From: Panulirus ornatus
Lineage: Eukaryota; Arthropoda; Malacostraca; Decapoda; Palinuridae
Direction of reading: 5' to 3'
DNA length: 64,000 nt
Assembly: GCF_036320965.1 (NCBI RefSeq)
Contig: NC_092249.1
Span: forward strand, 5,597,614 to 5,661,613
Shown in pieces: positions 14,901-28,802 of the stretch. Each line of letters begins with the position of its first letter. Position 1 is the stretch's first letter. Position numbers and translations under genes: made by a program. Under the pieces are notes generated by a model that worked only from the letters and a program-made list of their open reading frames with translations, was not told the origin of the DNA and ran no database searches.

Positions 14901-17900
14901 ATGGAAGAAAGACTTTTACGATGATATAATCAAGATAATACACAATAGTACAGTTCAGAGTACATGGAAAGCATTAAACTGGAAGAGATGGGCAGATGAT
15001 GTGGGCTTGAGATATTTTGGAAGAGGATGACAGAGGAATGAATTTTGATCAGGTACAACATAGTTGCTTTGTGAGTAGATGGAGGTGTAAATAAAGACTT
15101 CAGTCTCAGTTGACAGATCAGTTTTGCCTGCAATTCAGTATGTTATATTAACATGGAAGCTTTTGTTTCAATTAAGCACACTGGAGAGTAATCAAAGATG
15201 TGTGAAAGTAAACTGTGAAGTGATCTGAACTTGATTTACCCAAAGTATATGGTAGAGGGTGTAAGGATAATACTGATAAGAAATTAAAAATGTTTCCTCA
15301 ATATTGGTCTCTCACCTCTTGCTGATCATCATAAACACTGCTAACAGAAGGGGCTTTCCTGATGACTGAGGTGATAGAGGAAGAGGTTGACTTCTTCTTG
15401 AAGATTCCTTTCCTCCCTTTCCCACCATCTCCTCCTTCCTCGGCTGTGGTTGGAGGGGAATCCCGGTATGTGTCCTCCTCAATTGTAACACGCCTGAGGG
15501 ATAAAGTTAAAGAATTCTTTACGAGCAGCTCTAAAATATGACTAACATTCTACTTTCCTGAAGATGGATATCCAAACAAGTAAAATACAAAAGGCTGTTG
15601 ATTAGTTCAACTGAGGCAATGTCAACGCATTCAAAACTATACATCAAACCAGGTCAGGATCCAACAGTAATTAACTTAAGAGTGTTCACAAGACAAAACT
15701 GTCTATCTATCTATCTATCTATCTACATTCTATCCATCATAATACTGAAAATTAGGTTTTCAAGGATGAAAATTCATTTCTCTATCACTGAAAATTAGGT
15801 TTTCAAGGATGAAAATTCATTTCTCTATCTTAGACTGATCCCTACAGAGCATCTGAGACAGCACTTGCTCAGTAAAGTTTTAAAACATCATTTCAGCCAC
15901 AAGAAAATGACAGCCACAGGAAAATGAGAGACATCAATGAGGATTCATATCCTTCCACCATCATAAATCAAGTGAGCCCAGCAGATGCTCATTCAAAGGA
16001 ACTTAATGACCATACAGTAACCTACCCAGGCCTAGGTGTAAGGTAAGGTGGTGTGATGTAGACCATCACTCCCATCATTTACTCACCACTGGTATCTGTT
16101 CCCTATTACTCTTAGGGATCAAGAAACAGTATTCACGAAAAGGAAAGAAGCGAAGGGAGAGAAAAATCATTGCTCAAGTGTGTCAGGAGCATACCCACAT
16201 TCGTATATGAATGTGTCATTGCAGATGTGCACATATCTTAATATGAGATTGAAGGATATGCTCACATGTGCATGCATTTGTTTTATCTATGTCAGTACTC
16301 ATGAAGAATATATAACATACATTAGCATGAAATAATTTCCTAACCTGACAACCCTTGTGGTCTGCAACTTCTGTCGCTGCTTATGGGGTCGATCAGCAGA
16401 ATCAATGAGGCCTGAAAGTGCTACCCTCCGAAATACCCCACCATGAGCCTCTCGAACATACCCCAACAGTTGGCGAACATCACAATACACAGCCTGAAAG
16501 AAAAATAAGATACAAAGGACATGCAAGGGACAAACTACTAAATGTTTTCCTTGAGATAACTTCAACAAATCCAACAACCTTTACAAACTGTAAATTATGG
16601 TCAGTAAAAATCTAATAAATCAGATAATCATGATTTCACATACTGGGATTGGCTCATAATATTCAAAAACAATTTGGACAAGAGTTTTAGTTGAAATGGA
16701 AGTCATGTTAGCTTAAGTAAAAGCAATGCATTCCTCTATACTGCAACATTTGGGCAAATTCACCAGTTCAAACCATTCGGGCCAAATGTTGTCACATGCA
16801 CATCAGTGATGTCACATAAGGTATAAGGGTGCCATGATATCACTAATGAGGATTCAGTTAACCTTTTGGACCTAGCTTCTGCACACATACCCAAGCTTTA
16901 GAAATACTTTTTTGGCAATTGCACTGTTCCTCCAAATTCTTATGACTCACAGTACCTTATGTTGAAGCCTCAGACCCTGCAGAATTCAGAATCGCATAAA
17001 ACTCAAGAAAAGATTTAATACCACTCTGAATATCAAAACTGATTACAGAACTTTTCATTGATGTTTTATAATACCAAAATATCTTCAGTGTACTGTCTGA
17101 CAGCAGATCTAACTATAGAAAGATGTCCTCATCAAGGCTAGCCAGGCCTTGCATGAAAAATGAATCAAAATGACAAAAAGAAAAGAATTTAAAACAGTAG
17201 TATGAAAAAACTATCATAAAACATAAGTAGTAAAAGATGGATCAAATTTTAAACAAATTGAAAAATTCACAGTAATAGCAAATAAAACAACTCTCATGAA
17301 AAAGTTCTAACAAATGAATCATATGCAACAATACCTAGCTTCAATAATATTTATAATATAGGCAGTGAAGTAAATGAGAGTAGAGTACAATTTTGTATGC
17401 ATGACACCACCATCAGTATAATGGTAAGAGTAAAGGAAATAAAAATGTATGTAAGAACAGATGTAACTTGTAAGTGGGGGGAAAGACACCCTAGAGGAAT
17501 CTAATTAATAAAAAATTGAAATGAATATCAATCTGCTCAATGTATTATCACCACCACTGATGAGAGAGAGGACCACCTACCCTATCATCAACTTGAGCTA
17601 CTTGTTGTTGCCTTCCTTGAAAGACAAGAGTGTGTGCCTTGAAAAAATACTATGGATATTCAAAACCTAATGGTGTGGATTGAATTTCTTTTTATACTGG
17701 ACTGTTGATCCTCCTGTAAACAAGTTAGTGCCAAGAGCATGTGAAGAATGGCTGCATCCACTCACATCTTTCTCTACTCTATCATGTGTAATGCTCTGAA
17801 ACCATAGTTTCCTGTCCACAACCAGGCCCTGCAAACCCTTTCATGGTTTACCCCAGATGCTTATATGACGCCCTGATTCAATCCAATTACAGCATAACAG

Positions 17901-20900
17901 CCCCAATATGCCTTTCACCTTCTTGCATGTTCAGGCCCCAATCACTCAAAATAATTTTCACTCCATCCCTCTATCTCTAATTTGGTCTCCCAGTTCTCCT
18001 TGTTCCTTCCACTTCTGATGCAATATCCTTTCCTCAGTCATTCTCTACATTTGTCCAAATGAGTTCAGCACACCCAATTCAACTCTCCCAACCCACTCTT
18101 TCTATTACTACACACCTCTTACCCTTTCATTACTTATTTGAACAAACTACCTCACACCACATAACTGTCCTTAAACATTTCATTTCCAACACATCCATCC
18201 TCCTCCACACAGCCTTATCTACAGCCCATGCCTTGCATCCATTTAATATTGCTGCGACTACTATACCTTCAAAAATACCAATTTTTGCCCTCCCAGATAA
18301 CATTCTTTTTTTCCACACATTCTTCAGCATTTCCTAAACCTTTGCACCCTCACCCACCCTATGGGAAATGGTGTACATTATTCTAAGCATGTATATATAC
18401 ACAAAACCAGTTGGCAATATTAATGAGAGCAAGGGACCTCTGTAAGGGTAACAAAGCAAGCTAAACTCACAGACTTGGCTACAACCAAGAGTTTCTGACA
18501 AGTACCAAACTTCCTAAATATCTTTGATTTAACCTCAAGTGTGATAGCTTTATGTTCTGTACTCCACTGGATATCCTTTAGTACTCCTTCTAGATATATT
18601 AATATGCCCACACTTACTTTGAATACCACAAATACAAGGGTAGCAGTAAACAAAAACAAACTTTTTAGGTGAGTCATAATTAAAATAAACATCATAAGTA
18701 CAGAAACACCTCAAAATATTGTAATTAAAAGAAAATATCCCTTAATGAATGAAGAATATAAAGGTAATCTAGTCTGTTTCCAATGTATTGTAAGTTGAAG
18801 CACAATGTAGCAAGTTGGTACTACAGAGCCTAATTCTATAGTATCATAAGTCCAAACATCTCAATTCTAAGCACCACAAATCAAAGTCCCAGTATAAATA
18901 ACCCTGATGCACTCTAATATTTATTTCTGATCACACACACACTATTTCCATTACAAAAGCTCTTAACTGCATTCAAACCTTGAATGTACCTCATATCAGC
19001 CTTCCTATTCAATTTGTCATGTGGCACTTTCAAATCAACAAATACTGTACACTTTCTCCTTCCTAGACCTCTAATACTATCTGTCTTTATGCAAAATATC
19101 TGGTCTAAACACCCCCTTCCCTACCAAAGCCCATCATAATCTTCACCTATAAGGGGTTCACTTATCCTTTTATCAACATAAACATCAGTCATGATTCTAC
19201 CACACACATTGCCACTTACTCTAAGAATAATCATTCCTCTGTAATTTTTATAATAATTTTTACTCCCATAAAATATAAAGAAGGGAACAAATACTGCCTT
19301 CCACTAGTAGTCCATGATCTTAACACTTTTCCACACTTCACAAACACATTCCTGACCAACTCTATAGCAGTTTCACCTCTACTTCTCACTCATCATTCTT
19401 TTTATATCCTCGGCAGTTTGAATCTTTAAAAACATTAATGCTCTTCTCACTTCCTCCTTTGTAATGCCTTCCTCCCACACATATGTTTTATCTCTCGTTG
19501 CCTCTAATCCTACTGAAAGAACAGCCCAAACTCTTCCACCTTCATCATAATCTATTCTTATTGATATAGGTGGGTTAATTGTAAACAGCAGGCACTTTTT
19601 GTGGGAATTAATCTTCCCTGAACTCCAATTCCACAAGGGCAAAGGGCTGCGATACCCAATTTGCTTGAGTAGATATACTACTTTACAAGAAATGAAACAA
19701 ATATAGAGGCACTGTCTAAACTAGACAAACCAGTAATTTTTCAATGGAGCTATCAAATGATTTCGAATATTCAGTCATGCTATGTTTTTGGAATACTGGC
19801 TCATCACTGAGTTCTAATTTCCTGTAATATCATTAACTTTCTTTAGAAAAACTATAAAATTACAAACTTCTGTGAAATAAGTTTCATGCATGCTTGTATT
19901 TGCTCATTTCAAAATAAAAGTTTTCACAAATACTTACCATATTTTCTAGACTCTTTAGTTCTTTGCTTGACTTGACAAAACGAGACACTAAAGCCTTGAA
20001 CACAGAAGCAACTAGCTGTCCCTCAATGCCCCTTGAGCCAGCACCCCCAAGGGAGGCTCCAAAGTTGGTGGCATACCCACCTTGCTGGTTGTCAACACCT
20101 TTACCTGAGCCTGTTCGCTTTTGGCCTGAAAAAGCAATTAGATTACCTACAATGGAAGCTGGACAATAGGGAAAAATATGTATTTCAAGACAAGAAAAAT
20201 CTATGTTGGTATCAGGACAAGAGATTTTTTTCTTATTCTTTAATATTTCAACAAATATCCATATTATTCACTATCATTGCTGTACCTATGATAGAAACAA
20301 AAACTAAATGTGATACACACAAACAGAAGCTCCGTGTCCTTCCCTCTTATCTTACGGTGAGGAATAATTACCCCTAAATGTACTAACCACACTCCTTCCT
20401 CCCATTCTAGATTAGTGTTAGTACAGAAAAGTATAATAATTCTAAATATATGGTAGTAGTTGGTTGGCACCTAACGACTAGGGAGGTATATCACCAGTAT
20501 ATCCCGCCTAGGTATTGTGAGGGTTGGTAACAGCTGTACAGTAAGCCAGCACTTCAGTGGTTGTTAAGTTGCACTCATCTGACCTAGGTAGCTGTCTTTT
20601 CTTTCTGACTCACCCACATGTGGACTACGGGCATTCTGTCCACAAACATGCAATCTCTCCATGTCATACATAACACTTGACAACACTGAACTTACACAGC
20701 TCATTCTTCATCACAGCAGATTTGCTGCAGTGAGCACTATGTGCTAGCTTGCCTTTGGGTAAAATGATAGAAGCAGTAGATAGTAGTAGTAGGTAGGAGC
20801 ATTTACGCTGGAGTATTAGGTATAAACATCAGGAAAAAGTAGTAGGTAGGAACATAAGGTAGAAGTAGTCAGTAGGAACATTACGTAAAAGCCTCTGCAA

Positions 20901-23900
20901 ACACTGTGCTAGAGTTGCCATCTGCCAGTGTCCTATCAAGGGTGAGGCACTAAAGGCTAAGAATTGGCACTGGAGTTCTCTAATCATGGAGAGACTATTG
21001 CCGTGGCCACCCCACTGAGGGAGTTCCAGTTGGGACAGGCATTAGAGATAGACAGACAGAATATAGTCTTGCTATCCACCACCAATGCTGCATTTGTTTA
21101 TTAAACAAAAGCATGGTGTGAAACCAAATTCAAAAAAAGAAAAATGCTACATTATCTTGCCAAAGGCTGGCTTTTCACTCAAGAAATGACTGCCATGGCT
21201 TAATCAGAAAAGGATGTAAACACAAGTATTACAAAATGCTTCTTTCATATTACAGGTCGATGTTAAAAGCTGAAATAAGAAAAAGAAACTACTGCATACT
21301 TACTCATTGGTGATAGCAGAGAGCCAGGGTCAACACAGAAGCCAAGAAATGCATGGAAAAATTCCAGTATTTCAGTCATTGGTCTTGTCTTTACAAAGAC
21401 TCTAAGGAACCTCCTGAAGGCACTCTGATCATTGCGGTACATACGAGCCAAAAGGCCCTGACCAGTACAACGAAGAAATTCTGCAGGAGGTCCACGATGT
21501 CCATCACCACACCCTTGCTGACATCCCAGATGACGGTAGACCCTACAGATGCATTTAATCTAAGTTTCAATTGCTGATGATGAAAATTATGTAAATGATA
21601 CATTTCTGACTTCCATGCAAGACTTTTATTCTCTTATCAATTTTTTGTCCTCTTTATAATCTTTCCTCACTCATTCTCTCCATGTGCCCAAACCATTTCA
21701 AAACACCCTCTTCTGCTCTCTCAACCACGCTCTTTTTATTTCCACACATCTCTCTTACCCTTACGTTACTTACTCGATCAAACCACCTCACACCACACAT
21801 TGTCCTCAAACATCTCATTTCCAGCACATCCATCCTCCTGCGCACAACTCTATCCATAGCCCACGCCTCGCAACCATACAACATTGTTGGAACCACTATT
21901 CCTTCAAACATACCCATTTTTGCTTTCCGAGATAATGTTCTCGACTTCCACACATTTTTCAAGGCTCCCAAAATTTTCGCCCCCTCCCCCACCCTATGAT
22001 CCACTTCCGCTTCCATGGTTCCATCCGCTGACAGATCCACTCCCAGATATCTAAAACACTTCACTTCCTCCAGTTTTTCTCCATTCAAACTCACCTCCCA
22101 ATTGACTTGACCCTCAACCCTACTGTACCTAATAACCTTGCTCTTATTCACATTTACTCTTAACTTTCTTCTTCCACACACTTTACCAAACTCAGTCACC
22201 AGCTTCTGCAGTTTCTCACATGAATCAGCCACCAGCGCTGTATCATCAGCGAACAACAACTGACTCACTTCCCAAGCTCTCTCATCCCCAACAGACTTCA
22301 TACTTGCCCCTCTTTCCAAGACTCTTGCATTTACCTCCCTAACAACCCCATCCATAAACAAATTAAACAACCATGGAGACATCACACACCCCTGCCGCAA
22401 ACCTACATTCACTGAGAACCAATCACTTTCCTCTCTTCCTACACGTACACATGCCTTACATCCTCGATAAAAACTTTTCACTGCTTCTAACAACTTGCCT
22501 CCCACACCATATATTCTTAATACCTTCCACAGAGCATCTCTATCAACTCTATCATATGCCTTCTCCAGATCCATAAATGCTACATACAAATCCATTTGCT
22601 TTTCTAAGTATTTCTCACATACATTCTTCAAAGCAAACACCTGATCCACACATCCTCTACCACTTCTGAAACCGCACTGCTCTTCCCCAATCTGATGCTC
22701 TGTACATGCCTTCACCCTCTCAATCAATACCCTCCCATATAGTTTACCAGGAATACTCAACAAACTTATACCTCTGTAATTTGAGCACTCACTCTTATCC
22801 CCTTTGCCTTTGTACAATGGCACTATGCACGCATTCCGCCAATCCTCAGGCACCTCACCATGAGTCATACATACATTAAATAACCTTACCAACCAGTCAA
22901 CAATACAGTCACCCCCTTTTTTAATAAATTCCACTGCAATACCATCCAAACCTGCTGCCTTGCCGGCTTTCATCTTCCGCAAAGCTTTTACTACCTCTTC
23001 TCTGTTTACCAAATCATTTTCCCTAACCCTCTCACTTTGCACACCACCTCGACCAAAACACCCTATATCTGCCACTCTGTCATCAGACACATTCAACAAA
23101 CCTTCAAAATACTCATTCCATCTCCTTCTCACATCACCACTACTTGTTATCACCTCCCCATTTACGCCCTTCACTGAAGTTCCCATTTGCTCCCTTGTCT
23201 TACGCACCCTATTTACCTCCTTCCAGAACATCTTTTTATTCTCCCTAAAATTTACTGATAGTCTCTCACCCCAACTCTCATTTGCCCTTTTTTTCACCTC
23301 TTGCACCTTTCTCTTGACCTCCTGTCTCTTTCTTTTATACTTCTCCCACTCAATTGCATTTTTTCCCTGCAAAAATCGTCCAAATGCCTCTCTCTTCTCT
23401 TTCACTAATACTCTTACTTCTTCATCCCACCACTCACTACCCTTTCTAAACAGCCCACCTCCCACTCTTCTCATGCCACAAGCATCTTTTGCGCAATCCA
23501 TCACTGATTCCCTAAATACATCCCATTCCTCCCCCACTCCCCTTACTTCCATTGTTCTCACCTTTTTCCATTCTGTACACAGTCTCTCCTGGTACTTCCC
23601 CACACAGGTCTCCTTCCCAAGCTCACTTACTCTCACCACCTTCTTCACCCCAACATTCACTCCTCTTTTCTGAAAACCCATACTAATCTTCACCTTAGCC
23701 TCCACAAGATAATGATCAGACATCCCTCCAGTTGCACCTCTCAGCACATTAACATCCAAAAGTCTCTCTTTCGCACGCCTGTCAATTAACACGTAATCCA
23801 ATAACGCTCTCTGGCCATCTCTCCTGCTTACATAAGTATACTTATGTATATCTCGCTTTTTAAACCAGGTATTCCCAATCATCAGTCCTTTTTCAGCACA

Positions 23901-24617
23901 TAAATCTACAAGCTCTTCACCATTTCCATTTACAACACTGAACACCCCATGCATACCAATTATTCCCTCAACTGCCACATTACTCACCTTTGCATTCAAA
24001 TCACCCATCACTATAACCCGGTCTCGTGCATCAAAACCGCTAACACACTCATTCAGCTGCTCCCAAAACACTTGCCTCTCATGATCTTTCTTCTCATGCC
24101 CAGGTGCATATGCACCAATAATCACCCACCTCTCTCCATCAACTTTCAATTTTACCCATATTAATCGAGAATTTACTTTCTTACATTCTATCACATACTC
24201 CCACAACTCCTGTTTCAGGAGTATTGCTACTCCTTCCCTTGCTCTTGTCCTCTCACTAACCCCTGACTTCACTCCCCAGACATTTCCAAACCACTCTTCC
24301 CCTTTACCCTTGAGCTTCGTTTCACTCAGAGCCAAAACATCCAGGTTCCTTTCCTCAAACATACTACCTATCTCTCCTTTTTTCACATCTTGGTTACATC
24401 CACACACATTTAGGCACCCCACTCTGAGCCTTCGAGGAGGATGATCACTCCCCGCGTGACTCCTTCTTCTGTTTCCCATTTTAGAAAGTTAATACAAGGA
24501 GGGGAGGATTTCCGGCCCCCCGCTCCCGTCCCCTCTAGTCGCTTTCTACGACACGCGAGGAATACGTGGGAAGTATTCTTTCACCCCTATCCCCAGGGAT
24601 AATATACATATATATAT

Positions 24618-24658
<41 letters not shown>

Positions 24659-27600
24659 CATAATCTCATATAATCTTATCTTTCTCCTTTCACACACTCT
24701 CTTAAACTCTGCTAACACAAACTCCCAAACTTTGGTAAGAGAATTGAAAGCTTAAACCTAAATTAGAATATACACCTGTAGTCTGATAAACTTACTTAAA
24801 AAGAAAAAACTCTAACTGAGATGGTCCAAAAAGGAAATCAAAATGGTACCAAATATAAAAGAACTGATATACAGGGAAAATTTACAGGTTGCAAAGTTGC
24901 CCATCATGGGAAGAAGAAATATAAAGGAAAAAACTAAAACCTTCACATTTCTAAATGAATTTGATGATGTAAACAGTGAACAGGTCACTGAATGACATAA
25001 TGAATGTGTAACCAAAGAAAGCAGCAAGAAATTTGTTGAAAAATTTTAAATACCTTTAATAATATCAATTATGAACAAATGGAATAAGCTATATAACAAA
25101 GCTGTGAATGCTAAGAGTATATATCAGTTTAAAAAGTTCCACACCGGTCAAGAATGTTAAAAAAAACGGGCCCATGAGCATAGAACTCCCTCTCCTAATG
25201 GTGCATAATGGTAATTACAAAAATATGATCATGCAAGCTTATCTCAATAAAAGTATGTGCCCAGAATAGAATAACAAACACTTGAACCTCTAACATCAGT
25301 AAATAGCTTTGCTGAACAGTATTCTTAATAAGCAAGACACTGATATTATACCTGACAATTGTGTCCATAAATATGAAGTGAGGCTTCTGTTCCTTGGTTT
25401 TCTCTTGAGGTTTGGAATCATCATCCCCCCTTTCATCATCTTTATCCTTGTCTAGTTTCTCCCATCGTTTGGTTGTCTTGAGGAGTCCCAGGTCCAGCAG
25501 GAAATCTAGGAGGTGCAGAAGAATCTCACACACTCGTAGGGAGCACACGTGGGCATCCCGCTGAGCTACTGACTGCGCTGCCTGCAGGTTATGAAGAAGA
25601 ATTCCAATGAAATACCATAGACTTACTATATCCAAAATAACAGAAAGACAGACAGTTATAAATGACAGTCTATGATCTACGAGTGGTGGGAGGTGACATA
25701 GGTAATAGGATGGGTGGAAAATTAAGAAAATGTCCACCAGGGGTTTGTGACACGACAGGGAAAACTTAATCATTGGAATAATAGTCATCAAATTGGTTCT
25801 GCCACGATGCTAAGTTGTTTTCTTACTTGAATAATGTTTTTACCAACAATCTGAATGTTATTCTTGGTATGGCAAATGGATGATGATTCAAAGAAAATCT
25901 CAGCTTCAATATTTCATGTTCAGTCCCAGTCACTAAAAGCATCATTCACCTATCCCTCCATCTTGTCCTCAGTGTCCCCTTTTTCCTTGATGCCTCCACT
26001 TCTGACATGTATACCCTCTTAGTCAGCCTCTCCTCACTCTCCTCTCCATATGTCTACATCTCATCAGTATACCCTTGACAGCTCTTCATTTACTGTCTGG
26101 CCTTGATGAGGAATTTTGTCTGTAACTGGAGCCTTCAAGATCAAAAGCCCATATCTTCTGGTGTAAGCTTGATTAAACAATTAAAAGTACACATATAGGC
26201 AAATTTTACCTTAAGGAGGACATGGAGATTAATGTGACCATCACGAGTGATATAGTGTGTGGAGCCTGGTGCCTCAACAGCCTCCTCATGTGAATACTGT
26301 ATGTTGGAGTCTGTCTGAGAACGTGACAGAGGAGGTCTCTGATAGATAACTTGACCCTCAACACTTCCACTCTGGGAGGCCTGAAAGTGAATACAGAAAA
26401 ATGTAAATGACATCATATGTGAAAGTACTCATATAGGCACACAAAAATACAACTGGAAAGGATCATTTAAGCATCTCGTAGAATGAAAAAAGCTGGGGGC
26501 AAAATCTATTCAGTGCTGGAAGTTGTGATATGGAATGAGAGGAAAAGAAATATGTTTCATTAACAGACTTCCTGAGGGCTTAATCTGTGCTCTCTGTGTT
26601 TGTGTTGCAAATGCACAAAAGAAACTCATCATTAGCACAAAACCAGAATGTTTAAAAAGCAAAATTTTGTTTTGTGATTCAATACAGGTTTCTTTTTTTC
26701 TGAACACATATTCCCCACTTAGCCATACAAAAGTATACAACCTCATTTCAAAAATTCTGTATGTAAACCTAAATCTTTCTCTTTCTTATAAAGAAAAGAG
26801 CAAAATCTTTTCTTTTACATGTATAAAAAGGTGCACACAAATTTTTTTTTACAAATTAAGACCAGTTCCTGCATAGGAAAAAACATTAACTGTCGCACTG
26901 ATCCATCCCAAGTACAAAAGTTACATTCTTTTACATATTGTAACTTTTACATATGATTCATGCAAAAACACTCACAAACATTCTTTGTTTTGCCTACGAA
27001 TTAAGAGTAAAGCATTTGTAGTTCAGAAAAAACAAATTATTAGATGGACTAGCCAATTCTAAGTACACAAGTGACATTCATTTACATAACTTTATCTTTA
27101 TAAAATTAGGGGCAAACAAACAATCAAAAATATTTCCATGAATTAAGTCATGCATCTGTAGTTCAGGAAAACACACTATTAAATGGACTGGCTAATCCTA
27201 AGAGACGTGTGTGTGCAGTGGGGACACAAAAGTGGGCGTTACATGTGATGGTGGGTGCCAGAGACATGGCAAATCCTGAAAAAGCGTGCAACTACCCACT
27301 GTAATCACCAGCAGGTTACTAAGGCCTCCAAGAAGTTATAGTGGCCCATCCTTTGTTTGGACTGCCATCGACAGCCAGCTAAGAGAGCATACAGTGCATG
27401 TGTAACCCGAGTTATGGCAGGAAAGCAAATGCTTCAACTAAGAATAGTTGCATTTTCCTATTCTTTCCTCAATCTAGGTTAATAACACCCTATTATAATT
27501 GCCTCAATCAGGGGCATCAGCACCTAAGAAGTACTGAAACTTCAGGAATGTAATATTTTCAACAACCAACTTTAACATTCTACAATATTTCTAAAGCTTA

Positions 27601-28723
27601 CTGTTCCCTAGAAGTATTTATAAATCATTTTCATGAAATGCCAAAAGGATTACCAAGTTTAGAGAAATTCCTAATTTCTTTAAATATCTATGACTAAACC
27701 ACATCATTACAAAACATGCAAAACATAACCATGCCAACCCAAATTATTATTACCTGATCACACCATCCTTGTTCACTCTGTGATGTATTACAAAACATGC
27801 AAAACATAACCATGCCAACTCAGATTATTATTACCTGATCACGCCATCCTTGTTCACTCGGTGATGGAGTGTGTTGGGTGACAGTTATGATAGGGTGTGT
27901 TGTACCTATCATCTGTGGGAAAGCTCGTCTATCTGGTCGTCCTTCACCCACATACCTGAATTAGTGGCCTCAATGTTAGCATCATTAGCTTTAACCAGCA
28001 GAATCATATACCACTTATACGAATCCCCTAATGCGACTAGTTTGCCAGCCAAAACCCAACCCAGCAGTGGCATGGACTGTATATTTCAAATCCCAGTCAC
28101 TTTACTTCCTATTAGATATTTCAATGCATTGTCATATCTAATGGCACATGGTCAAATTCAATATACATGGCCAAAAACTGATTAAAACAAATATTGGTCA
28201 TACCATCCCTGTACACAAAATAACTATCATTGCTGCAGCCCCTACATTTGAAGAATTTAAAGGTTTGTCTGCTTTAACACTGCTTTGTTGTTAAACTCAG
28301 CTTTGAAAATAATCTCTTCAAGTCTTTCCCTCTTGTTGCTAATGCATTTTCTAATACTTCCTGTTAGTTCCTTCTCAGTGACTATCAAATGTCTCCAGCA
28401 TTTCCTTAGGCATTCTGCAACTTCGTTGACCTTTTCCCTAGAGAGTGAGTGAAGTCTTCCTCCTTTATATATATCACTGATATATATCTTTCACCACCCT
28501 GAGTCATCGGTCCAATGAAATTTAGTTGTGAAAAGTGCTTGGATAACTCAAGCAGCTTAAGTTCATCTATCTTCAGTCTTTTCTCTTAAACATATTCAGC
28601 CTTCAAGTATTCCTTACTAGTAGTGCCTTGCAGTGTTACATCACAGTGACCTACTGTCACTTACAGTGGTCTCAGAACCATTTTCTTTGAGGGTTTTGGG
28701 CTTAATAATACATATGATAACAC

Positions 28724-28802
<79 letters not shown>

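Noticed and set aside
22960..23673. Long plus-strand ORF (237 codons)
   Set aside because: It is the antisense shadow of the LINE ORF on the minus strand, rich in Ser/Thr/Phe as such shadows are.
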